Positions 1 through 6,734 of a stretch of 64,000 nucleotides of DNA are shown piece after piece. The stretch lies in the NCBI RefSeq assembly GCF_020687745.1, contig NZ_JAJEWK010000010.1, positions 186,001 through 250,000 on the forward strand. The letters are read 5' to 3'. The notes beneath the pieces are model-generated. The model saw only the letters and a list, made by a program, of their open reading frames with translations, had not been told where the DNA came from and made no database searches. Made by a program: the position numbers and the translations under genes. The stretch is from Chryseobacterium sp. MFBS3-17. Its GTDB lineage: Bacteria > Bacteroidota > Bacteroidia > Flavobacteriales > Weeksellaceae. How positions within the stretch are numbered: the first letter of the stretch is position 1; every line of letters starts with the position of its first letter.

Positions 1-811
1 AGCCCTGTATGCAGACAAAACTGCTCCTCAGTTTCTGCCTAAAGGCTGGGAACAATATCAGGATGAAGCCAAAAACATCGCACTGATTGAAAACATGTCC
101 AAAAACTCAGTCATTACAGGAAGAGCAGCACTGAAAGGCGCTACCGTGTACAGTGATATTGATAAGGTTTTTGAAGATCAGAATGCACTGGTTAAAAATC
201 TGAAGAAAGATCCGCTGATGAAGCTGTTTTCTGAGTTGAGAGAAACGTACATCCGTACCACAGACGGAAAGGTGAATGCGCTGCAGTCTGAGATTGATGC
301 GCTGCAGAAAAAATACATGGCTCAGCAAATGGAAACCGATAAGGACAGAAAATTCTTCCCGGATGCCAACTCTACCCTGCGGGTGACCTACGGTAAAGTA
401 AAAGGTTCCAACCCCAGAGATGCGGTATATTATGGCTACCAGACGCACGTAGCGGGTATTATGGAAAAATATGTTCCCGGAGATTATGAATTTGATGTAC
501 CCAGAAAGCTGATTGATCTGTACAATAATAAAGATTTCGGAATTTATAAAGACAAAACCGGCGATGTTCCTGTAAACTTCACGGCAACCAATCACACCAC
601 AGGCGGAAACTCCGGAAGCCCGGCGCTGGACGCTCATGGAAACCTGATTGGTCTGAACTTCGACCGTCAGTGGGAAGGCACCATGAGTGACATTAACTTT
701 GACCCGCGTTTCAGCCGGAACATTATGGTAGATACGAAGTATATTCTGTTTATCATCGATAAATATGCGGATGCCAAATGGCTGCTGAACGAAATGAAGA
801 TCGTAAAGTAG
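1..811 (+). CDS. S46 family dipeptidyl-peptidase, DPP11-like, 3' part only
   Basis: Only the C-terminal part is present; the open frame runs in from the left edge (frame starts at base 2) and stops at 811. S46 enzymes are exported serine exopeptidases that remove dipeptides from the N-terminus of oligopeptides in the periplasm. The nucleophile is the first Ser of GGNSGSP (codon 611-613). Exactly 18 residues later is Arg in NFDR (codon 665-667). In characterised S46 enzymes Arg at this S1-pocket position marks DPP11 (Asp/Glu at P1), while Gly marks DPP7 (hydrophobic P1), so I infer acidic-residue specificity. A strong terminator follows. The 253-codon antisense frame here is a shadow. Confidence 0.93.
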   Translation, partial: ALYADKTAPQFLPKGWEQYQDEAKNIALIENMSKNSVITGRAALKGATVYSDIDKVFEDQNALVKNLKKDPLMKLFSELRETYIRTTDGKVNALQSEIDALQKKYMAQQMETDKDRKFFPDANSTLRVTYGKVKGSNPRDAVYYGYQTHVAGIMEKYVPGDYEFDVPRKLIDLYNNKDFGIYKDKTGDVPVNFTATNHTTGGNSGSPALDAHGNLIGLNFDRQWEGTMSDINFDPRFSRNIMVDTKYILFIIDKYADAKWLLNEMKIVK

Positions 812-830
812 TCGCAATCGACCTTGATAT

Positions 831-862
831 AAAATCCTGCCAATGTGCAGGATTTTTTTTGC
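831..862 (+). terminator. Rho-independent terminator after the DPP11-like gene
   Basis: A perfect 10-bp stem (831-840 with 847-856) with a 6-nt loop runs into a T tract. It sits 20 nt after the peptidase stop codon and separates it from the next transcription unit. Confidence 0.85.
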
Positions 863-867
863 AAACA

Positions 868-898
868 TTTCAAATGTTTAAAAATTTCCGTACTTTTA
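868..898 (+). promoter_or_regulatory. Predicted Bacteroidota promoter for the 925-1882 pair
   Basis: TTTC at 868-871, a 19-bp spacer, then TACTTTTA at 891-898. This is close to the consensus TTTG-N19-TAnnTTTG. Transcription would start near 904, about 20 nt before the TTG start at 925. Confidence 0.5.
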
Positions 899-924
899 AA
901 ATCAGTCATTTCGCATCAAATTAA

Positions 925-1422
925 TTGGACGCTGTTTACATAAAGCCATCTGTAAAAATTCTGGTACGCACTTATCTGAAAGCATACCTCCTGTTCTCGC
1001 CACTGATTTTTCTGATGATATTTTTACCGGACGGACGGCAGACAATGGGCGTTTTGCTACTATTATACTACTTGCCGGTAACCGCACTTTTTTTGTGGGA
1101 ACTGATTCAGAATGACAAAAAAATAATCCTGGAGCTCCATGATGAAGGCCTGCAGATTATGGCCAAAGACCGTTACCGCTGGGAGGAAATTCAGGAACTG
1201 CGTCTGGTAGAAAAGCGCATCCGGACCCGCACCGCCCGCCGCGGAACACAGGTCACCGTAAAAACACTTCTGCGCATAAATGGTCACGATTACGATTTCA
1301 ACCACCGGTGTCTGCAGTTCTCTCCCGAAAACCTGATGGAAATTATTTCCATGTACCTGAACAGAACACCTGCTGGAAGAATAGAACACGGAAACGAAAA
1401 TTCAGATTCCCATGAACACTAA
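925..1422 (+). CDS. Hypothetical membrane protein with a cytosolic PH-like tail
   Basis: I do not recognise a named family. The 165-residue product has two closely spaced hydrophobic segments (about residues 18-35 and 42-60). A soluble tail of about 90 residues follows, with alternating short strands (ILELHDEGLQI, YRWEEIQELRL), a pattern common in bacterial PH-like domains attached to membrane hairpins. The start is TTG and uncertain, but a predicted promoter ends 26 nt upstream and no in-frame ATG comes before the first membrane segment. Its 3' end overlaps the next gene by 11 nt, suggesting one transcript. The gene at 57209-57763 has the same layout. Confidence 0.6.
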   Translation: MDAVYIKPSVKILVRTYLKAYLLFSPLIFLMIFLPDGRQTMGVLLLLYYLPVTALFLWELIQNDKKIILELHDEGLQIMAKDRYRWEEIQELRLVEKRIRTRTARRGTQVTVKTLLRINGHDYDFNHRCLQFSPENLMEIISMYLNRTPAGRIEHGNENSDSHEH

Positions 1423-1882
1423 AGGTTTTAGTATTATGGTCTTTATTCTGCTGCTGGGTTGCTCTCAGAAGGAAACTTCTCCCGCGCCGGAGTCACCGGT
1501 GTTCACCCGAAGCTGGAAGGTGGAACGCTATCCGTATTCCAACGCGATGCTTACGATTTCACCCGATTACCGGTTTACTTATTATGAAACCGGCCATACC
1601 TCGGAAAGTTTTTCAGGGGGAATTTGGAAGCAGACAGATGACACCCTTATTTTAACATCCACCAGACCGGCTGAATGCCTTATTGTAGATGATTTTGCAT
1701 TGAAAGACAACATCTCACCGGATTCCCTGAAAACCACCATAAAAGATTGTGTGCCTGCTGTAAGCACCTCATTTTTCACTGATTTCAGAAGTTACCGGTT
1801 CATCATCCGGGGCGATTCACTTATTTTTCTGGACCTCAATCCGGAATACCAAAGGATGTACGGCAACTATAAAATTTACTGA
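1412..1882 (+). CDS. Putative lipoprotein of unknown function
   Basis: The 156-residue product begins with a lipoprotein signal peptide: a short basic start, a hydrophobic run and the lipobox LLLGC with Cys at residue 17. Ser and Lys follow the Cys. The rest is predicted soluble and strand-rich, with phrases such as FSGGIWKQTDDTLILTS that resemble the small lipocalin-like or copper-resistance-type lipoproteins of Bacteroidota, although I cannot assign a family. The ATG lies inside the end of the preceding gene in another frame, so the two are probably translated from one mRNA. Confidence 0.7.
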   Translation: MNTKGFSIMVFILLLGCSQKETSPAPESPVFTRSWKVERYPYSNAMLTISPDYRFTYYETGHTSESFSGGIWKQTDDTLILTSTRPAECLIVDDFALKDNISPDSLKTTIKDCVPAVSTSFFTDFRSYRFIIRGDSLIFLDLNPEYQRMYGNYKIY

Positions 1883-1951
1883 AGCGGAGTGTACTGACGT
1901 CCTGCTTTGCATTTTTAAGCGGCTTAGGTCCGGAAATCGCCGGTGAAACCC

Positions 1952-1959
1952 TATCTTTG
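1952..1959 (+). promoter_or_regulatory. TAnnTTTG box 4 nt before the start codon at 1964
   Basis: TATCTTTG is an exact match to the Bacteroidota -7 element. Only four bases separate it from the ATG at 1964, so the mRNA would begin at or next to the start codon. The -33 element at 19-bp spacing is poor (TCCG). Confidence 0.45.
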
Positions 1960-1963
1960 ACTC

Positions 1964-2965
1964 ATGAATTTCAGGCAACGGATTATGCGAAATATGGCAT
2001 TGATTCTGGGCGGCGGATCGGTAAAAGATTTCCCCCTGCCTTACTGTATCCCGCTGTATCATACGGTATCTGATGAACATTTGCCCCACCTGAAGCACCT
2101 CTACGATTACCGCAACACGCAACAGTTCGAAAAAGACCTCGATTTCATGGCGCGGCATTTTAATTTCATATCCTACCGCGAATTTGCAGAGAGGCTGTCT
2201 CAGGATAAGAAAGGTGCTAAACCGGCTGCACTGCTTACTTTTGATGATGGTTTTTCTGAATTTAAAGACATTATTATCCCTATTCTGGAAAGAAAAGGCA
2301 TCTATGCCATCAATTTCATCAATCCCGCCTTCACCGGTCAGACCGATCTGATGTTCCGGTGCAAGGCCAGCGTGATTCTGGATATGGTAATAAACAAGGG
2401 ATTCAGTCTGAAAAAAATAAATGAAATGACCGGATTGCGGCTTGCCAACTCCGGGCAGCTGAAACAATACTTGCTCCATATCTCCTATGGCAAACGCTCT
2501 GTTCTGGACCGGCTGGCCACCGGACTGGGTATTGATTTTCGGGAATTCATCAGAAATCACCGGCCCTATATGGATTTAGACGACCTGAAATTGGCAGAAA
2601 CCCGGGGATTTGGCATTGGCGCTCACAGTTGGGATCATCCTTATTATGCGTCACTCGGTCCGGAGCAACAATTTGAGACGACCGAAAAAAGCCTGCAGTA
2701 TCTGAAAGAAAATCACATCGGCGAGGAAGCATTTGCTTTTCCCTTCACGGATTTTGGCGTGAAAAAGCAATTTTTTGAGCGTCTCTACTCCCGTAATCCG
2801 GAGCTCATCAGCTTTGGAACGGCAGGCATCAAGACCGACAGTTTCCCGCGCAATCTTCAGCGGATTCCCATGGAAAGAACAGATGCCGCATCCATCATCA
2901 AAGGAGAAATTGCCTATTACCAGTTCAAGGAACGCTTGGGTAAAAATAAAATAGAGCGGGGGTAA
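1964..2965 (+). CDS. Polysaccharide deacetylase family protein
   Basis: The 333-residue product carries the NodB homology fold. LLTFDDGF (about residue 88) holds the catalytic base and metal-binding Asp pair of carbohydrate esterase family 4, and GIGAHSWDHP (about residue 217) supplies the two metal His residues of motif 2. There is no signal peptide; the protein starts MNFRQRIMRN and is probably cytoplasmic. Proteins of this type usually deacetylate N-acetyl sugars, often in lipopolysaccharide or capsule synthesis. The substrate is not evident, and the neighbours (lipoprotein upstream, convergent M16 peptidase downstream) do not help. Confidence 0.85.
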   Translation: MNFRQRIMRNMALILGGGSVKDFPLPYCIPLYHTVSDEHLPHLKHLYDYRNTQQFEKDLDFMARHFNFISYREFAERLSQDKKGAKPAALLTFDDGFSEFKDIIIPILERKGIYAINFINPAFTGQTDLMFRCKASVILDMVINKGFSLKKINEMTGLRLANSGQLKQYLLHISYGKRSVLDRLATGLGIDFREFIRNHRPYMDLDDLKLAETRGFGIGAHSWDHPYYASLGPEQQFETTEKSLQYLKENHIGEEAFAFPFTDFGVKKQFFERLYSRNPELISFGTAGIKTDSFPRNLQRIPMERTDAASIIKGEIAYYQFKERLGKNKIERG

Positions 2966-2997
2966 AACTTCCCGCTCAATTTTCATGGTTTATGCCA

Positions 2998-5871
2998 TCA
3001 ATACCCAAAAACCTCCTCCAGAGAAAGTTCAGTGAAGGTTCCCATTTTCGCTACAGCCTCCTGATCCACATTTTCCCGCTTACCCAACAGCGCCACATTA
3101 AACTGTACGTCCCGGATGCGTTGGTTGTAAAATGCTGCCAAATCTGCAAAGGTCAGTTCTGAAACTTCCTGGTACAAATCCTTACGCAAATCGTGGTGAA
3201 CCCCAAGTTTTTTAAGCCGTAAATGGTTGAAGAAAATATTCGTGCGGGTAATCCTGCCCGATGCCAGCTGTTTCAGAGTATTATTCCGGGCATTTTCAAA
3301 CTGAGCCTGATATTCCGGCAAATCGGTCATCAGTTCGTTCATTGACGCGATGGCCACATCCAGCTTGTCGGGCTGGGTTCCGATATAGGTTACCACATAA
3401 TCGTGCCGGCTCAGCTCATTATTGGCCTGATAGGCCACATAAGCAGAATAGGCAAGACTCTTCGACTCCCGAAGTTCCTGGAAAACGATTGATGAGAGGC
3501 CACTGCCAAAGTATTCATTAAAGACATTAACCCTTCCGAAAATCTCCGTATCTACCAGTTTACCCTTCCCTATTTTGCTCATTTCCATCTGTACCATATC
3601 GTAATTCACAAAGTACACCATGCCATCTGTAGCCGGCTCTGGATATATTTTGCGGGGAGGAACAACTCCTGTTTCCGCTCTGAAATATTGGCTTACCGCA
3701 GCGGTAAGAGCCACACGTTCTTCGGCATAAATAAACACCTGATACGGAAAATCAAATAAAGTTTTAAGTTTATCGGTAAGTTCACCACAGGAAATTTCAG
3801 CCAGTCGCGCTGCAGAAATCACATCCCGGTGCTTGCTGTCGCGCCCAAATTTCGCATAACTCTGTAATGCCTGCATGATTCTTTGTTTGTCCTTTTTGGC
3901 AGCATTACGGCTTTCCAGAATTGTTTTCACATACTCATCATACACCTGCTGATCCGGCACCACCTGCTGCAGCCAGTGCTGCAGCAGCGCTATGCCCTCC
4001 GGCAGCATTTCCTTCAGCCCGGTAAGAGAAATCATATACTGATCCGGAGTGCTTTTGAAATCATGGGTAATGCCGAGTTTATAAAATTCCTTTTTCAGGT
4101 CGTCTGCAGAAAACCGGTCGGTTCCCAGATACTGTAAAACCTGTCCGGCCAGTGAAAGCTCCTTATCGTGGTCACTGCCAAACGGGAAAATATAGTGAAT
4201 CTGCGCCAGCCTGTTATGCTTATTTTTAACAAAGCTCACCATTTTCCCATTAATATTCTCCGCGTGAATTTCTTTTTTATAGTCAATGAAATGTGGTGCT
4301 GCCGGCTCTGATTTTTCAGCCAATAAGGCGGTTAAAAATTCCGACTGTGCATCGCGGTTCAGCTTTACAGGTGTTATTCCGGGGTTTTCTACGCGGATCA
4401 GATTTTCATTTTCGCCCTGTTCCTTGTACACCGCCACGTAATTATCTTTAAAAAAGTTCCGGGCAAAACGAACCACATCTTCTTTCGTAAACTGACGGTA
4501 CCGGTCCATTTCCTCCAGTTCATCCTGCCAGGTTTGCTTGCGGATGTAGGTCTGATATAGATTGGTTGCCAGACCGTCTGCGGTTTCCAGTCCGCGCAGC
4601 CGCTGCACTTCGAAATCATTCACAACTGCGGTAAGCATCCAGTCCGGGAAGTCACCTTCTTTTATTTTTTCTATTTCAGTCAGAATCAGATCCCGTGCTT
4701 CATCCAGCGTCTGATCTTCTTTGGGCACAATCACGGCAGAGCAATAGCCATAATGGTTAAATCCCATGGAGAAAGCGGACGAATAAAGGGCTTTCTGAGC
4801 ATTGTTAATATTCAGATCCAGCAATCCGCATTCGCCGCGGTTGCTCAGAAGATTGGCAGTGAGATCCGCCAGCAGCGATTCATCAGTACCGTAACTGTCC
4901 GTGCGCCAGGCCATATGAAGTCTGGGAATAGAAGGACTTTTCACCGTTCTGACCTGAATGGTGCTCAATGGCTGTTCCTCTCTTTGGGTTTTGAGCGGAA
5001 GCTCCCGATAGGCAAAAGAACCAAAATAGCGGTTAACCAGTTCAATGGTTTCATCAAACTGCAAATCACCTACAAGAACCATTGCGTAATTATTTGGCAC
5101 ATAAAACTCATCAAAATACTGATGAATTGCCACCATAGACGGATTTTTCAGATGCTCAGCTTTTCCCAGGGTGGTTTGCTGGCCATTCTGGTGGGTGGGA
5201 AACAGCAGTTCCATAAGCGTGTTATTGACCAGGCGCCCATCGTTGTCCTGCGCCCGGTTGAACTCTTCGTACACCGACTCCAGTTCAGTGTGGAATAACC
5301 GAAGCGCCAGTTCAGAGAAGCGTTCTTTTTCGATCTTGAGCCACTTCTCCAGTTCGTGTGCCGGAATATTATTTTTGTACACGGTTTCATCCAGCCAGGT
5401 GTGCGCATTGGTACCAGTGGCGCCTAAAGAAGAAATACATTTGTCATATTCATTGGCAATAGCAAACTGACTTGCTTCCTGAGAAACACGGTCTATTTCT
5501 TTGTAGATTTCTTTCTTTTTTTGCGGATCATTTTCTGCCTTATGCTGTTCAAAAAGTTGCGATATCCGATCTAAAAGTTGCGACTCTTTTTCCCAGTCTG
5601 CAGTTCCGATTTTTGAGGTTCCCTTGAACATCATATGCTCCAGATAATGGGCAAGACCGGTGTTGTCTTCCGGGTCATTATTACTCCCGGTACGCACGGG
5701 TATATAGGTCTGAATTCTGGGGGCATCAAAGTTCTGCGCAAGGTACACTTTGAGGCCGTTTTTCAGGGTGTATATCCGCACCCCGTTTTCATCTCCGACA
5801 ACTTCATCATAACGAAATCCATTTTGATCTGTAAGATTTTCTGTATGGTATTTTATATCTGTTTTTAACAT
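2998..5871 (-). CDS. M16 family zinc metallopeptidase, large two-half form
   Basis: This 957-residue insulinase/pitrilysin-type protein carries the inverted zinc motif HYLEH at residues 75-79, with the third zinc-binding Glu expected in the ELESVYEEFNR stretch. The first half is catalytic. The second half repeats the fold without the motif and carries the supporting LRESKSLAYSAY element. I see no signal peptide, so a cytoplasmic site is likely, unlike the exported M16 pair at 17.7-21.1 kb. Members degrade oligopeptides in a closed chamber. A candidate promoter lies at 5933-5963, and the 3' end faces the deacetylase gene across a 32-nt gap. Confidence 0.9.
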   Translation of the reverse strand: MLKTDIKYHTENLTDQNGFRYDEVVGDENGVRIYTLKNGLKVYLAQNFDAPRIQTYIPVRTGSNNDPEDNTGLAHYLEHMMFKGTSKIGTADWEKESQLLDRISQLFEQHKAENDPQKKKEIYKEIDRVSQEASQFAIANEYDKCISSLGATGTNAHTWLDETVYKNNIPAHELEKWLKIEKERFSELALRLFHTELESVYEEFNRAQDNDGRLVNNTLMELLFPTHQNGQQTTLGKAEHLKNPSMVAIHQYFDEFYVPNNYAMVLVGDLQFDETIELVNRYFGSFAYRELPLKTQREEQPLSTIQVRTVKSPSIPRLHMAWRTDSYGTDESLLADLTANLLSNRGECGLLDLNINNAQKALYSSAFSMGFNHYGYCSAVIVPKEDQTLDEARDLILTEIEKIKEGDFPDWMLTAVVNDFEVQRLRGLETADGLATNLYQTYIRKQTWQDELEEMDRYRQFTKEDVVRFARNFFKDNYVAVYKEQGENENLIRVENPGITPVKLNRDAQSEFLTALLAEKSEPAAPHFIDYKKEIHAENINGKMVSFVKNKHNRLAQIHYIFPFGSDHDKELSLAGQVLQYLGTDRFSADDLKKEFYKLGITHDFKSTPDQYMISLTGLKEMLPEGIALLQHWLQQVVPDQQVYDEYVKTILESRNAAKKDKQRIMQALQSYAKFGRDSKHRDVISAARLAEISCGELTDKLKTLFDFPYQVFIYAEERVALTAAVSQYFRAETGVVPPRKIYPEPATDGMVYFVNYDMVQMEMSKIGKGKLVDTEIFGRVNVFNEYFGSGLSSIVFQELRESKSLAYSAYVAYQANNELSRHDYVVTYIGTQPDKLDVAIASMNELMTDLPEYQAQFENARNNTLKQLASGRITRTNIFFNHLRLKKLGVHHDLRKDLYQEVSELTFADLAAFYNQRIRDVQFNVALLGKRENVDQEAVAKMGTFTELSLEEVFGY

Positions 5872-6431
5872 CTGTTTAATTTTTTTTTATCATCTTCATC
5901 TTATTTCTTCAGTGAAGTTCTTCAATGGGCAGTAAAAATACGATCACTGTTGTGAAAATCTAAACAAAAAACAAGTAATTAAAGCATTGGTTTAAATGAA
6001 CCCGTCTTTAACATTTGATTTTTAATGGAATATAATTATTATTTAAATTTAAATTGAACTCATTCAAAATAAGGTTTTGGGCATTTTCATGCGCTACTTT
6101 CTTATTTTGCAATTCAAAATGCTTCTTTTCATCAACCCTACATTTATATAGTCCTTATTTCAGAGCAATAGGAAAACCGACTTGTTTAATTTTTCAACCC
6201 TTAACAATTATCGTTAATAGGGTTCCCAATTGGCCTACCATTTTAAAACCTCTCCTCTTCCATTTCAGCTAAAATCAGCATGCTTCACCGTTGAAAACAA
6301 AGCAGTAAAAATAAGAAAAAATAACGCCAAATCCGCATAAAGGAACACCATAAAACCGATTACTTTCATTGACAAAATCAAACCAAAAAAATACCCGGAA
6401 AATCATCCGGGCACTGCAATAAAATCATTGG
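5872..6431. other. Gene-free AT-rich gap, 560 bp
   Basis: Next to the M16 start, the minus strand shows TTAG (5960-5963), an 18-20 bp spacer and TATTTTTA (5933-5940), a plausible promoter. At the other end lies the yciI terminator (6384-6411). Between them I find no convincing gene. A minus-strand frame open for 48 codons (6008-6154) has coding-like residues (for example KKVAHENAQNL) but no ATG, with further in-frame stops upstream, so it may be a gene remnant. The plus-strand 72-codon frame at 6054 is Phe/Cys-rich and looks like noise. Confidence 0.5.
6384..6411 (-). terminator. Rho-independent terminator of the polA-yciI unit
   Basis: On the minus strand, CCCGGA and TCCGGG (6406-6411 with 6394-6399) form a 6-bp GC-rich stem, followed by a run of seven T residues. 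It lies about 20 nt beyond the yciI stop codon. Confidence 0.8.
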
Positions 6432-6710
6432 TTATATCTCATGGTTTTCCATATCGTCATGCCAGTCTTTGATGGTGTACCGAACCAACCCTTCCAGCAC
6501 AAACGGATCCTGCTGAACGAATTGCTCTGCACTTTCCCGGTCTTTAAAAATACCCATAGCCCCTTCGCCGGGAATGGCAAACGGACCAATACCGATGACC
6601 CTGCCTGCGGCTACAAAAGTTCGTTCCACTTCTTCATGCTTTGGAAACACCAGCATTATTTCTTCCATGCCGATGCCTGGATTATTTTCATAAAAAACGA
6701 CTGCTTTCAT
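6432..6710 (-). CDS. YciI family protein
   Basis: The 92-residue protein has the YciI/YCII ferredoxin-like fold. Recognisable features are a central R-x-IGIGPF segment, GAMGIFKDRESAEQFVQQDPFV (the conserved D-P-F motif, about residues 50-72) and a C-terminal strand with VRYTIKDW. The function of such proteins is mostly unknown; some are small dimeric enzymes. It starts 24 nt after the polA stop codon on the same strand and is followed by a terminator, so it is probably co-transcribed with polA. Confidence 0.8.
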   Translation of the reverse strand: MKAVVFYENNPGIGMEEIMLVFPKHEEVERTFVAAGRVIGIGPFAIPGEGAMGIFKDRESAEQFVQQDPFVLEGLVRYTIKDWHDDMENHEI

Positions 6711-6734
6711 ACGCTATTTTTTTGTCGGTTCATA

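Noticed and set aside
107-868. 253-codon minus-strand open frame opposite the DPP11-like gene
   Set aside because: It is the antisense shadow of a well-supported gene; its product has no recognisable domain and is unusually rich in Phe, Ile and Gln.
1817-2560. 247-codon minus-strand frame over the lipoprotein and deacetylase genes
   Set aside because: It spans parts of two supported plus-strand genes and shows no family features.
6054-6272. 72-codon plus-strand frame in the gene-free gap
   Set aside because: Phe/Cys-rich, without a promoter or family features; composition fits AT-rich noise.
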